The notes: generated from the letters alone by a model not told the origin. Positions 15,844-24,529 are shown, counted from the first letter of the stretch. The stretch is 64,000 nt of DNA from Actinomycetes bacterium (GCA_023420415.1 JAEZWF010000029.1:124001-188000), one strand, 5' to 3'. Program-made: numbers and translations.

Positions 15844-16805
15844 CCCGGTTCGGCTTCTTCCTGTCCTGCGAGGAGTACACGCCCGGCGAGCTGGTCGAGC
15901 AGGCCGTGCTGGCGCAGGAGGCCGGCTTCGAGGCCCTGTGCATCAGCGACCACTACCACCCGTGGAACGACGAGCAGGGCCAGAGTCCCTTCGTCTGGTC
16001 GGTGATCGGCACCCTGTCACAGGCGTGCTCACTGCCGGTGCTCACCGCGGTGACGTGCCCGACCGTGCGTATCCACCCCGCCGTGGTGGCGCAGGCGGCC
16101 GCCACCTCCTCGGTGATGCTCGACGGGCGGTTCGTGCTCGGTGTGGGGTCGGGTGAGGCGCTCAACGAGCACATCCTCGCAGGCCCATGGCCCCATGCGC
16201 AGGAGCGCCTCGAGATGCTCGAGGAGGCGGTCGAGGTGATGCGCGAGCTGTTCACCGGCGAGGTCGTGTCGCACCGGGGCAGGCACTACACGGTGGACAC
16301 CGCCCGGCTCTACACCCTCGACCAGGCGCCGCCCATCTACATGTCGGCCTTCGGGCCGAAGGCGCTCGAGGTGGCGATCCGCATCGCAGACGGGTTCGTC
16401 ACCACCCAGCCCGACGCCGAGTCCGTCCGGGCCTTCCGCGCGGCCAAGGGGGCCGATGCCCCGGCGGTCGCCATGACCAAGGTGGCCTGGGCGCCGACGA
16501 AGGACGAGGGCGTCGAGACCGCCCACCGCCTGTGGGCCAACCAGGGGTTGCCCGGCGAGCTCGCCCAGGTGCTGCCCTCCCCGCAGCACTTCGAGCAGGC
16601 GTCCACCCTGGTGACCAAGGAGTCGACGGCGTCCTCGGTCGCGGCCGGGAACGACGTCAAGGACCACGTCGAGGCCATCGTCCCCTTCGTGGAGGCTGGC
16701 TTCGACACCGTCTACGTCGCAAACATGGGCCCGGCCTACGCCGACATGATCGAGTTCTACGGGCGTGAGGTGCTGCCTGAGCTGCGCAGCCGGACCGACC
16801 CCTGA
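15840..16805 (+). CDS. F420-dependent LLM-class oxidoreductase (G6PD-like)
   Basis: 321 residues, luciferase-like TIM barrel. RFGFFLSCEEYTP, CISDHYHPW, RFVLGVGSGEALNEHI and YMSAFGPKALE match the F420-dependent glucose-6-phosphate dehydrogenase-like branch. Such enzymes reduce or oxidise substrates with cofactor F420. GTG start overlaps the WhiB stop, an odd coupling that hints at redox-linked expression. Substrate not known; the Lys/His sugar-phosphate ligands cannot be confirmed by eye. Confidence 0.85.
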   Translation: MTRFGFFLSCEEYTPGELVEQAVLAQEAGFEALCISDHYHPWNDEQGQSPFVWSVIGTLSQACSLPVLTAVTCPTVRIHPAVVAQAAATSSVMLDGRFVLGVGSGEALNEHILAGPWPHAQERLEMLEEAVEVMRELFTGEVVSHRGRHYTVDTARLYTLDQAPPIYMSAFGPKALEVAIRIADGFVTTQPDAESVRAFRAAKGADAPAVAMTKVAWAPTKDEGVETAHRLWANQGLPGELAQVLPSPQHFEQASTLVTKESTASSVAAGNDVKDHVEAIVPFVEAGFDTVYVANMGPAYADMIEFYGREVLPELRSRTDP

Positions 16806-16827
16806 GCGCACTGCCGACCCGAGAAGC

Positions 16828-16851
16828 GTTTCTCCTCGTCTGCGGCGGGTA
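16828..16851 (+). promoter_or_regulatory. SigB/SigF-type promoter of ABC importer
   Basis: GTTT (16828-16831), 15-nt spacer, GGGTA (16847-16851), about 50 bases before the solute-binding protein start. The predicted transcript would begin near 16857, at the 5' arm of the hairpin below. Confidence 0.6.
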
Positions 16852-16855
16852 AGCG

Positions 16856-16892
16856 CTCCTCGGCGCCGCCACCGGGGCAGGGCGCCGAGGAG
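16856..16892 (+). promoter_or_regulatory. 5'-leader hairpin sequestering the ribosome site
   Basis: CTCCTCGGCGCC (16856-16867) is fully complementary to GGCGCCGAGGAG (16881-16892); the 13-nt loop is GCCACCGGGGCAG. The 3' arm contains the Shine-Dalgarno AGGAGG of the gene starting at 16902 (8-base spacing), so folding should block initiation. This may be a translational switch or thermometer; no ligand-binding aptamer is apparent. Confidence 0.5.
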
Positions 16893-16901
16893 GTGGAGCT
16901 C

Positions 16902-18290
16902 ATGTCTGGACGCTGGACGGCCGCGACGGCCCTGACCCTGGCGGGCGCCCTCACCCTGACCGCGTGCGCAGGAGTGGGGTCCAAGGACGACGGCGGCGAC
17001 GGTGGTGGTTCTGGAGACGCCTCCGGCGGTGCCATGAGCGGTATGCCGTCGGGGCGCCTGTCGATCATGGGCTTCGGGGGCGAGGACGAGGTCGGCCAGT
17101 CGCGGGTCGCCGCCTTCAAGGCGGCATACCCGGATGTCGAGGTGGCCCAGAACAAGGGTGAGTTCGACGCCCAGCAGTTCCTCACGGCACTCTCGAGCGG
17201 CAACCCACCCGACCTGGTCTACATGGACCGTCAGCTCATCGGCACCTACGCGGCCAAGGGTGTGGTGCAGCCTCTGACCGACTGCGTCAAGGGACAGTCG
17301 ATCGACATGGGTCAGTACCGGCCGGCCGCGGTGCGCTCGGTGACCTTCAAGGACGCCGTCTACGGCATCCCCGAGTTCTACATCGTCACCGTCAACCTCA
17401 TCGACGCCAAGTCGCTCAAGGCCGCCGGCGTGGACCCCACGCAGATCCAGACCAAGGACTGGGATGCGTTGGAGCAGAACGCAAAGAAGCTCTACGAGCA
17501 GTCCGGTAGCAAGATCAAGCGTGTCGGATACGACCCCAAGCTGCCGGACTCGTTCCCGCTGTGGGCACAGATCAACGGGGCGACCCTGGTCAACGACGAC
17601 GGCTCCCCGAACCTGGACGACCCCAAGGCGGTCGAGGCACTCGACTACGCGGTGAAGCTCGTCAAGGACCAGGGTGGCTGGACCAACTTCAAGGCGTTCC
17701 GGGACTCGTTCGACATCTTCGGCGACACCAACCCCCTCACCAAGGGCACGATCACGGCGTTCCCCATGGAGAACTGGTACGTCAACGTGCTGCGCGACTC
17801 CATCCCGGCGGGTCTTCAGCTCGCGGCCACGCCGGTCACCAACCGTCAGGGCGAGCAGGTCAGCACCCTCGGCGGCTCGACCTGGGCGATCCCGAAGGGG
17901 GCCAAGAACCCCAAGGCGGCGTGCGCGTGGATGAAGACGATGACGTCGACGGACACGTGGATGAAGGCGGCCGAGGCGCGGATGGCCAAGGTCAAGCAGG
18001 ACAAGAGCTTCTTCACCGGGCTGTTCACGGCCAACAAGACCGCCGACGAGCAGATCCGCGACAAGTACCTCACGACCGTCCCGAACGCCGGCTTCGACCA
18101 GGCGGTCAAGGCGTTCTACGGCACGCTCGACAAGGCCACCGCCCTCAACCCGTCGCCGGCCGGCGCCGAGATCGACTCGGCCTGGAAGAGCGCGGTCGCA
18201 CGGGCCCTCGGCGGCCAGTCCGCCCAGCAGGCCCTCGGCCGTGCGCAGGAGGAGGCGCAGGCGGCTTTCGACAAGGCCAACCGTGGGTGA
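16902..18290 (+). CDS. ABC transporter solute-binding lipoprotein (sugar type)
   Basis: 462 residues. Signal with lipobox LTLTACAG (Cys about residue 21), Gly/Asp-rich linker, then a family 1 extracellular binding fold: FKAAYPDVEV, NPPDLVYMDRQ, VYGIPEFYIVTVNLI, KGTITAFPMENWYV, WAIPKGAKN. ATG 16902 fits the AGGAGG site better than the ATG nine bases upstream. Works with the two permeases that follow; the ligand is a sugar or polyol by family, not resolvable further. Expression may depend on a stress sigma promoter and a leader hairpin. Confidence 0.9.
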   Translation: MSGRWTAATALTLAGALTLTACAGVGSKDDGGDGGGSGDASGGAMSGMPSGRLSIMGFGGEDEVGQSRVAAFKAAYPDVEVAQNKGEFDAQQFLTALSSGNPPDLVYMDRQLIGTYAAKGVVQPLTDCVKGQSIDMGQYRPAAVRSVTFKDAVYGIPEFYIVTVNLIDAKSLKAAGVDPTQIQTKDWDALEQNAKKLYEQSGSKIKRVGYDPKLPDSFPLWAQINGATLVNDDGSPNLDDPKAVEALDYAVKLVKDQGGWTNFKAFRDSFDIFGDTNPLTKGTITAFPMENWYVNVLRDSIPAGLQLAATPVTNRQGEQVSTLGGSTWAIPKGAKNPKAACAWMKTMTSTDTWMKAAEARMAKVKQDKSFFTGLFTANKTADEQIRDKYLTTVPNAGFDQAVKAFYGTLDKATALNPSPAGAEIDSAWKSAVARALGGQSAQQALGRAQEEAQAAFDKANRG

Positions 18291-19326
18291 GCTGCTGACC
18301 CCGCGTGAGTCGCTCGGGGGGTCCACGGGTGGCCCCGCGACCCCGGCGCCGGTGCCACCGGTGCCGCCGGTGCGCAAGCCGCCGGCGGCGCCGGGAGCCC
18401 GCACCGCACCGGGTCCGCGCCGCTGGGCGTCCGCCCAGTCGCGGGAGACGCGTGCGGCGTGGATGTTCATCGCGCCGTGGGTGATCGGGTTCCTCGTCTT
18501 CACGGCCGGCCCGATGCTGGCGAGCCTCGCCCTGTCGTTCACCGACTACTCGTTGGTGGGGCAGACCCGTGGTGTCGGCGCCGACAACTACCGCCAGCTC
18601 ATGCAGGACCCCCGGGTCGCCCAGTCGCTGCTCAACACCTTCGTGTATGCCGCGTTGTTCGTCCCGATCGGGACGTGCGTGGCGCTCGGGCTGGCGATGC
18701 TCCTGGCGCGGGTGGGGCGGGCGAGTGGCTTCTTCCGCACGGCGTTCTACCTGCCCGAGATGACGCCCGCCGTCGCGGCTGCGGCGCTGTTCCTGTTGCT
18801 GCTCAACGGGCAGACGGGTCTGGTCAACGAGGTGCTCGGGTGGGTCGGCATCGACGGACCCAACTGGACGACCGACCCCAACTGGCTCAAACCGTCGTTG
18901 GCGATCGTGAGCCTGTGGTCGATGGGCGGCACGATCGTCATCTACCTGGCCGCACTCAAGAACGTGCCGCGCCAGCTCTACGAGGCCGCCCAGCTCGACG
19001 GGGCCGGCCCGGTGCGCCGGTTCTTCCACGTCACGCTGCCGATGATCTCGGGTGCGGTGTTCTTCACCGTCATCACGAACACCATTGCGGCGCTTCAGAT
19101 GTTCGACCAGGCGTACACGATGTTCTACGGGCCCCAGCAGAAGGCGACGGCGTCCGACGAGTCACTGGTTTTCATGGTCTACCTGTTCCAGAACGCGTTC
19201 CAGTACTTCAAGATGGGCTACGCGTCGGCGATGGCGTGGCTGCTGTTCGTCATCATCCTGCTCATCACGCTCGTGCAGCTGCGGGTCGGCAACCGGTTCG
19301 TGCACTACGAAGGGGACCAGCGGTGA
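18283..19326 (+). CDS. ABC sugar transporter permease (MalF type)
   Basis: 347 residues. A Pro/Ala-rich cytoplasmic leader of ~50 residues is followed by six hydrophobic segments; the EAA loop YEAAQLDGAGPVRRFFHVTLP (around residue 235-255) is the ATPase contact. GTG 18283 overlaps the binding-protein gene by 8 bases and lacks a strong ribosome site, so translational coupling is likely. No ATPase is encoded nearby, as usual for actinobacterial importers using a shared MsiK ATPase. Confidence 0.9.
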   Translation: MGELLTPRESLGGSTGGPATPAPVPPVPPVRKPPAAPGARTAPGPRRWASAQSRETRAAWMFIAPWVIGFLVFTAGPMLASLALSFTDYSLVGQTRGVGADNYRQLMQDPRVAQSLLNTFVYAALFVPIGTCVALGLAMLLARVGRASGFFRTAFYLPEMTPAVAAAALFLLLLNGQTGLVNEVLGWVGIDGPNWTTDPNWLKPSLAIVSLWSMGGTIVIYLAALKNVPRQLYEAAQLDGAGPVRRFFHVTLPMISGAVFFTVITNTIAALQMFDQAYTMFYGPQQKATASDESLVFMVYLFQNAFQYFKMGYASAMAWLLFVIILLITLVQLRVGNRFVHYEGDQR

Positions 19327-20186
19327 GCCGCCCGGGCCTGGCACCGAGCCCGGGGTTCGCGCCCCGGCTGGCTCACGCGGCATACCTCGTCGTGCTCCTC
19401 GCGGCGACGGCCGCGTTCGTCTATCCGTTGCTGTGGCTGGTGAGCGCGTCGTTGAAGCCGAAGTCGGAGGTCTTCGACAACCGGCTGATCCCCAAGCACG
19501 TGCAGTGGTCGAACTTCGTCGAGGTCTGGCAGGCCGGGCCGGTGCTGCGCTGGCTCGTCAACTCGGTCACGGTGGGGATCATGGCCGCTGCTGCCGTGAC
19601 CATCTCCAGTGCGCTGGTGGCGTTCGGGTTCGCCTACTTCCGGTTCCGGTTCCGCGGACTGCTGTTCGGCCTGGTGCTCTCGACGATGATGCTGCCGGGT
19701 GCGGTGACGATGATCCCGGTCTACCTGATCTGGAACCGCATCGGTCTCGTGGACACCCAGGTGCCGCTGTGGGGCCAGAACCTGTTCGGGACGGCGTTCT
19801 ACATCTTCCTGCTGCGCCAGTTCTTCCTCGGGGTGCCGCGTGAGCTGTTCGAGGCGGCGCGGGTCGACGGCTGCGGCTACTTCGGGTTGTTCCGGCGGAT
19901 CGCGCTGCCGCTGTGCCGGCCCGCGCTGGTCATCGTCTTCGTCTTCGAGCTCAAGGCGAGCTGGTCGGACCTCATGAAGCCGTTGATCTACCTGCAGACG
20001 CCGGAGTACTTCACGATGCCCCGAGGTCTGAAGCAGATCATCGACTCCTATGCCCTGAGCGGGGAGTACCACTGGGAGATCGCGATGGCGGCGACGTTGA
20101 TCGCGACCCTGCCGATGATCATCGCGTTCGCCTTCGCCCAACGGCACATCCTCGACGGGATCGCCACGTCGGCGAGGCAGGGCTGA
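19323..20186 (+). CDS. ABC sugar transporter permease (MalG type)
   Basis: 287 residues with six membrane segments and the EAA loop FEAARVDGCGYFGLFRRIALPL (split here; around 175-195). GTG overlaps the first permease stop. Completes a binding-protein/permease/permease importer lacking its own ATPase. Confidence 0.9.
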   Translation: MSRPGLAPSPGFAPRLAHAAYLVVLLAATAAFVYPLLWLVSASLKPKSEVFDNRLIPKHVQWSNFVEVWQAGPVLRWLVNSVTVGIMAAAAVTISSALVAFGFAYFRFRFRGLLFGLVLSTMMLPGAVTMIPVYLIWNRIGLVDTQVPLWGQNLFGTAFYIFLLRQFFLGVPRELFEAARVDGCGYFGLFRRIALPLCRPALVIVFVFELKASWSDLMKPLIYLQTPEYFTMPRGLKQIIDSYALSGEYHWEIAMAATLIATLPMIIAFAFAQRHILDGIATSARQG

Positions 20187-20192
20187 GTCCCG

Positions 20193-20606
20193 TTGCGCCG
20201 CAACGTCTTTCCCGTGGCGGCACTGGCCGCCGTCGTCGTGACAACGGGTTGCTCGGGCACCGTCTCCTCGCAGCAAGACGCGGCTGCGGGGGCCGCGGTG
20301 CGGTTCGAGGCCGATGCCGGCGCCGCACCGGGCGCAGCCTGCGCTGCGCTGACGCCCGCAGCCCGCGAGGACCTGGCCCGGGGCGGCTCGTGCGTGCAGG
20401 GTCTCGTGGCGGCACGACTGCCGTCGTCGCCGGATGAGAGGCAGGGGGCCGGCCGGGTGGAGGTCTACGGCGACCACGCCATGGTCGGCCTGGGGGCCGA
20501 CACCGTCTTCCTCGTGCGCGCCGGCAACCGGTGGCTGGTGACAGCGGCGGGTTGTACCTCCCGGGGCGCCGACCGTCCCTACGACTGCCGGGTGGACGGT
20601 TCGTGA
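20193..20606 (+). CDS. Small secreted lipoprotein, unknown function
   Basis: 137 residues. TTG start, RR-containing signal peptide and lipobox VVTTGCSG (Cys about 20), then an Ala-rich domain with four further cysteines (GAACAAL, GSCVQG, AGCTSRG, YDCRVD) that may form disulfides outside the membrane. No family recognised. It heads a small coupled unit with a 27-residue membrane peptide and a DUF6766 protein. Confidence 0.65.
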   Translation: MRRNVFPVAALAAVVVTTGCSGTVSSQQDAAAGAAVRFEADAGAAPGAACAALTPAAREDLARGGSCVQGLVAARLPSSPDERQGAGRVEVYGDHAMVGLGADTVFLVRAGNRWLVTAAGCTSRGADRPYDCRVDGS

Positions 20607-20689
20607 TGCGTGGGGTCTTCGTGGCGTATGCCGTGTTCGTGGTCGCCGGCCTGGTCGCCTGCGTCCTCGCAGGGGTGGCACACCGATGA
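20606..20689 (+). CDS. 27-residue single-span membrane protein
   Basis: ATG shares its first base with the upstream TGA (TGATG) and its own stop overlaps the next start (ATGA), so it is squeezed between two genes by coupling. The product MRGVFVAYAVFVVAGLVACV and seven more residues is one hydrophobic helix with a positive N-terminus and a short ...HR end. Such miniproteins often assist a larger membrane protein; here the partner would be the DUF6766 protein. It also carries a GTATGCCG motif. Confidence 0.6.
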   Translation: MRGVFVAYAVFVVAGLVACVLAGVAHR

Positions 20690-21360
20690 GGCGGTTCCTG
20701 CGCGAGCAGGGCCTGACGCTGGCCTTCACCGCGCTCCTGCTGGGGGCGTTGTCGGGCCAGGCGCTCAGCGGGCTCGCCCTGGTGAACGAACGGGCCGTGG
20801 CGGCCGGGCTGCCGCGGACGTCGCTCGGGGCCTACGTCACGTCCTCGTCCTTCGCCGCCGACGTCGCCGAGAACTGGCAGTCGGAGTACCTCCAGTTCCT
20901 CCTGTACATCCTTCTCACCGTGTGGCTCCTGCAACGTGGCTCGCCCGAGTCCAAGCCCCTCGACAAGGCCGGGCGCGAGAGCGATGCGCAGCAGCGGGTC
21001 GGCTCGCACGCCTCGCCGTCGGCGCCGCGCTGGGCGGTTGTCGGCGGGTGGCGGCGCGGCGTGTACTCACGCTCGCTCGGCCTGGTGATGGGGGTCCTGT
21101 TCGCTGGGTCGTGGGCGGCGCAGCTCGTCGCCGGCCGCAGCGCCTACAACGCCGACCAGCTGCAGGAGCTGCAGGCACCGCTGGGGTGGGGTGAGTACCT
21201 TGCGGCGCCCGAGTTCTGGAACCGGACGTTCCAGAACTGGCAGTCCGAGTTCCTCGCCGTGGCCAGCATGGTGGTCTTCAGCATCTACCTGCGCGAGCGC
21301 GGGTCCCCGGAGTCCAAGCCCGTCGGGGAGCCCCATTCCACGACCGGCTCGACCGGGTGA
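20686..21360 (+). CDS. DUF6766-like membrane protein with internal two-fold repeat
   Basis: 224 residues, four membrane helices in two pairs. The sequence is an internal duplication: ENWQSEYLQFLLYILLT...QRGSPESKP (about 62-92) recurs as QNWQSEFLAVASMVVFS...ERGSPESKP (about 182-214). Each half is helix, acidic/aromatic loop, helix, RGSPESKP tail. This matches a small actinobacterial/proteobacterial family of unknown role. Located just before the SigB/SigF-type sigma gene. Confidence 0.75.
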   Translation: MRRFLREQGLTLAFTALLLGALSGQALSGLALVNERAVAAGLPRTSLGAYVTSSSFAADVAENWQSEYLQFLLYILLTVWLLQRGSPESKPLDKAGRESDAQQRVGSHASPSAPRWAVVGGWRRGVYSRSLGLVMGVLFAGSWAAQLVAGRSAYNADQLQELQAPLGWGEYLAAPEFWNRTFQNWQSEFLAVASMVVFSIYLRERGSPESKPVGEPHSTTGSTG

Positions 21361-21473
21361 CGACAAGTTTGCTGCACGGGTTGCGAGGTCCAGTTCGTCG
21401 TGTTTGTCTGAGCAAGCCACAGGAGACAGGTCCAACAGCGGGGCCCAGATCCTCATCCGACAAGGACGACGAC

Positions 21474-22259
21474 ATGGAGCCCCGCACTGCAATTGCCGAC
21501 CCCTCCGCCTGCGAGTCGACCGACCGCATCGAGCAGCTGCTCGACGAGCTCGCCCACTGCGAGCGCACTGCCTCGCGCCGCGTGCTCGAGCAGGAGCTCG
21601 TGACCCTCACCCTCGACATGGCTGACAGCGCAGCCCGCCGTTACCGCGGTCGGGGCATCGACCAGGACGACCTCACCCAGGTGGCCCGGTTGGCCCTGGT
21701 GAAGGCAATCCGCGGCTACAACAGCACCAAGGGACACGCGTTCGCGGCATACGCCGTGCCCACCGTCCTGGGTGAGCTGAAGCGGCACTTCCGGGACCAC
21801 GGTTGGGCAGTCCGCCCGCCGCGACGTCTCCAGGAGGCGCGTGCGGCGATTGCCTCGACGCACGAGCGCCTGCGGCACGAGCTGATGCGCGAGCCCACCG
21901 AGGCCGAGATCGCGGCCGCGGTCGGCGCGACGCCGGAGCTGCTCGACTCGGCCCGGAGCGCGACGCGGGTGTACCGCACCACCTCGCTGGAGTCAGGTGG
22001 CGCCGACGGGCTGCCCCTCCAGGTGCCGGACGAGCGCGACGAGATGGAGTCGCTCGTGACCCGGCACGCCCTGCACTCGGCCCTGCTGGAGCTGAGCGAT
22101 CGCGAACAACGGATCCTGCACCTGCGCTTCGTGGAGGAGCGCACCCAGACCGAGATCGGTGCGGAGATCGGGGTGAGCCAGATGCAGGTCTCGCGTCTCC
22201 TGACCGGCATCCTCCAGCGCCTGCGTCGCACCCTTGCCGACATCGAGGAGGCGGCGTGA
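21474..22259 (+). CDS. RNA polymerase sigma factor, SigB/SigF family
   Basis: 261 residues with sigma-70 regions 2, 3 and 4: GRGIDQDDLTQVARLALVKAI and YAVPTVLGELKRHFRD (region 2), WAVRPPRRLQE...REPTEAEIAAAVG (region 3), and LSDREQRILHLRFVEERTQTEIGAEIGVSQMQVSRLL (region 4, split here). This is the stress/differentiation SigB/SigF group that recognises GTTT-N15-GGGTA-type promoters, four of which are in this window. ATG 21474 follows AAGGA. No anti-sigma (RsbW-like) gene is adjacent, which is unusual for the group. Confidence 0.92.
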   Translation: MEPRTAIADPSACESTDRIEQLLDELAHCERTASRRVLEQELVTLTLDMADSAARRYRGRGIDQDDLTQVARLALVKAIRGYNSTKGHAFAAYAVPTVLGELKRHFRDHGWAVRPPRRLQEARAAIASTHERLRHELMREPTEAEIAAAVGATPELLDSARSATRVYRTTSLESGGADGLPLQVPDERDEMESLVTRHALHSALLELSDREQRILHLRFVEERTQTEIGAEIGVSQMQVSRLLTGILQRLRRTLADIEEAA

Positions 22260-22307
22260 GCACCCTGGCGGACAAGGCTGCACAGCGGCGTGGGCTTGAA
22301 TGGGCCC

Positions 22308-22763
22308 ATGGCAGGCGACGACACCGCTGAGCGCGACGACTACCCCTACTGGTCGGACGTGCCAACTCGCTGGAACGACAACGACATCTACGGGCACGTC
22401 AACAACACCGTCCACTACGCGGCGATGGACACCGTCATCAACCGGTGGATGATCGAGCAGGGCATCCTCGACCTCGGCGGCGACGACACCATCGGGCTGT
22501 GTGTCGAGTCGGGGTGCCGCTACCTGGCCTCGATGGAGTACCCCGACGTCATGGCCGTGGGTCTGCGCATCGCCAAGCTGGGGACGAGCAGCGTCGTGTG
22601 GGAAGCAGCCATCGCGCGCGCGAGTGACGGCACGACGGTGGCGCAGGGGCGGTTCGTGCACGTCTTCGTCGACCGGGAGTCGCGACGCCCGGCAGCGCTG
22701 ACCGACACGGCGCGGGCGGCCTTCACCACCCTGGTCCGTGGCGTCACCGAGGAGGCGTCGTGA
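22308..22763 (+). CDS. Acyl-CoA thioesterase, hotdog fold (4HBT)
   Basis: 151 residues. WSDVPTRWNDNDIYGHVNNTVHY carries the catalytic Asp and conserved H-V-N-N of 4-hydroxybenzoyl-CoA-type thioesterases. ATG 22308 has no ribosome site, but TTGAAT six bases upstream suggests leaderless expression; GTG 22290 is the alternative. GTG of the dehydrogenase overlaps its stop. Hydrolyses an acyl-CoA to acid plus CoA; chain preference unknown. Confidence 0.85.
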   Translation: MAGDDTAERDDYPYWSDVPTRWNDNDIYGHVNNTVHYAAMDTVINRWMIEQGILDLGGDDTIGLCVESGCRYLASMEYPDVMAVGLRIAKLGTSSVVWEAAIARASDGTTVAQGRFVHVFVDRESRRPAALTDTARAAFTTLVRGVTEEAS

Positions 22764-23893
22764 GCACCGTCGCCAGGGCCGCCGTCCTCACCACGATCGG
22801 GGCGTCGTCGCCGTATGCCGCGTCGTCACCCCTGTCGGTCGAGGAGCTCGAGCTGCGTGAGCCGGGGCCGGGTGAGGTACTCGTTCGCGTTGGTGCGGCA
22901 GGGATCTGCCACTCGGACCTGTCGGTCGTCGATGGCGTGCGGCCGCGGCCGGTCCCGATGGTGCTGGGGCATGAAGCGGCTGGCGTGGTCGAGGCTGTTG
23001 GTGCCGGCGTGACCCATGTGCGGCCGGGCGAGCACGTCGTGTTCTCCTTCGTGCCCGCCTGTGGTGACTGCGTGCCGTGCCTGTCGGGACGGCCGGCCTT
23101 GTGCGAACGGGGAGCCGCGGCGAACACCGCCGGGACGCTGTTGTCCGGCGACCGGCCGTTCACCCGGTCGGACGGCACCGCGGTCAACCACCACCTCGGG
23201 GTCTCGGCGTTCGCCGAGCGGACCGTCGCCGCCGCCGCATCCGTGGTGCCGGTTGACGACGCCCTGCCGTGGGAGCATGCGGCGCTCTTCGGGTGCGCCC
23301 TGCTGACCGGGGTGGGCGCGGTGCTCAACACGGCTCGCGTCGAACCCGGCAGCACCGCGGTTGTCGTCGGTCTCGGCGGCGTCGGCCTGGCCGCGGTCAT
23401 GGGTGCGCGTCTGGCCGGGTGTCGCCGGGTCGTCGCGGTCGACCTCGACCCGGGCAAGTTCGACCTTGCCCGCGGTGTCGGTGCGACCGATGTCGTGCGG
23501 TCCGGTGACGACGCCGTGGCGCAGGTGCGCGAGCTGACGACGGGGGGAGCCGACTACGCGTTCGAGGCGGCTGGTCATCCGGATGCCCTCGCGCTGGCCT
23601 ATGCGGTGACGGGTCGGGGCGGGACCACCGTCGGGATCGGCCTGCCGCACCCGGACCAGTCGTTCGCGCTCCCGGCGCTCAGCCTCGTCGCGGAGGAGCG
23701 TCGCCTCGTCGGGTCGTACATGGGGTCGGCCGTCCCACGTCGCGACATCCCGCGCTACGTCGCGCTCTTTCGTGAGGGGCGTATGCCGGTCGACCGGCTC
23801 GCCGGCGCGTCGTTCCCGCTGGAGCGCGTGAACGACGCGATGGACGCCCTGGCAGGTGGCGCAGTCGCGCGGCAGCTGTTGTCGATGTCCTGA
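22760..23893 (+). CDS. Zinc-dependent alcohol dehydrogenase
   Basis: 377 residues. Catalytic zinc ligands GICHSDLS and LGHEAAGVVEAVG; structural zinc lobe CGDCVPCLSGRPALC; Rossmann VVVGLGGVGLAAVMGARLAG. It belongs to the class III/NDMA-dependent-like branch of MDR alcohol dehydrogenases. Coupled (GTGA) to the thioesterase, suggesting release and oxidation or reduction of an acyl-derived alcohol or aldehyde. Confidence 0.87.
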   Translation: MSTVARAAVLTTIGASSPYAASSPLSVEELELREPGPGEVLVRVGAAGICHSDLSVVDGVRPRPVPMVLGHEAAGVVEAVGAGVTHVRPGEHVVFSFVPACGDCVPCLSGRPALCERGAAANTAGTLLSGDRPFTRSDGTAVNHHLGVSAFAERTVAAAASVVPVDDALPWEHAALFGCALLTGVGAVLNTARVEPGSTAVVVGLGGVGLAAVMGARLAGCRRVVAVDLDPGKFDLARGVGATDVVRSGDDAVAQVRELTTGGADYAFEAAGHPDALALAYAVTGRGGTTVGIGLPHPDQSFALPALSLVAEERRLVGSYMGSAVPRRDIPRYVALFREGRMPVDRLAGASFPLERVNDAMDALAGGAVARQLLSMS

Positions 23894-23924
23894 GCGGGGC
23901 GGTCCGCGACGCCGGCGCCACCTC

Positions 23925-23948
23925 GTTTCACCGGGGACGGGTCGGGTA
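23925..23948 (+). promoter_or_regulatory. SigB/SigF-type promoter of hemerythrin gene
   Basis: GTTT (23925-23928), 15-nt spacer, GGGTA (23944-23948), giving a leader of about 30 bases before the hemerythrin start. Fourth exact copy of the GTTT-N15-GGGTA pattern. Confidence 0.65.
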
Positions 23949-23986
23949 GTAGGCAGGTCCGACACTGTCGACCACGAGGGATGGCG

Positions 23987-24529
23987 ATGACGCCGCAGAA
24001 GAAGCTGCTCGCGGAGGAGCTGGGGGCCCAGCACCGGCAGATCGAGACGATGGTGCAGATGGTGCGTGGGGCCAGGGGTGAGGAGCGGGCGCAGGCGTTC
24101 GTCGCCCTGCGGCGCTACCTCGCGGCCCACGAGGCGATCGAGCAGTCGGTCATGCACTCCATCTTCCGTGCGCTGGGGCGCGACGACGGTTCCGCCGACG
24201 CGCGTGTCCAGGAGGAGGACGCGGCCGCTGACGCGATTGCCGCACTCGAGGAGCTCGACGTCGACAGCGACGAGTTCACGCGTGGCTTCGACGACTTCGC
24301 GCGCGACGTGCACGAGCACGCCGAGCGGGAGGAGCACGACGAGCTGCCGAGCTTCGTGGGTCGCATGTCCGACGAGGACGCCGACGAGATCGTCGCCGCG
24401 CTGCGCCAGGTGAAGTCGGTCGCGGGCGCGGAGGCCCTGTCGGCCGGCGCCGGGGCGGCACGCTTCGTCGACATGCTCGGGGCGGCGCGCGCCGAGTTCG
24501 ACCAGCGCTGGGACGCCGTCAGCCACTAG
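23987..24529 (+). CDS. Hemerythrin-like (HHE) domain protein
   Basis: 180 residues, helical, with histidines and acidic residues in HHE order: LGAQHRQIETM, RRYLAAHEAIEQSVMHSIF, FARDVHEHAEREEHDELP. Such proteins bind a di-iron centre and handle oxygen, nitric oxide or peroxide stress; in actinobacteria they are typical general-stress genes. GAGGG favours the ATG at 23987 over that at 23981. Preceded by a stress-type promoter. Confidence 0.87.
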   Translation: MTPQKKLLAEELGAQHRQIETMVQMVRGARGEERAQAFVALRRYLAAHEAIEQSVMHSIFRALGRDDGSADARVQEEDAAADAIAALEELDVDSDEFTRGFDDFARDVHEHAEREEHDELPSFVGRMSDEDADEIVAALRQVKSVAGAEALSAGAGAARFVDMLGAARAEFDQRWDAVSH

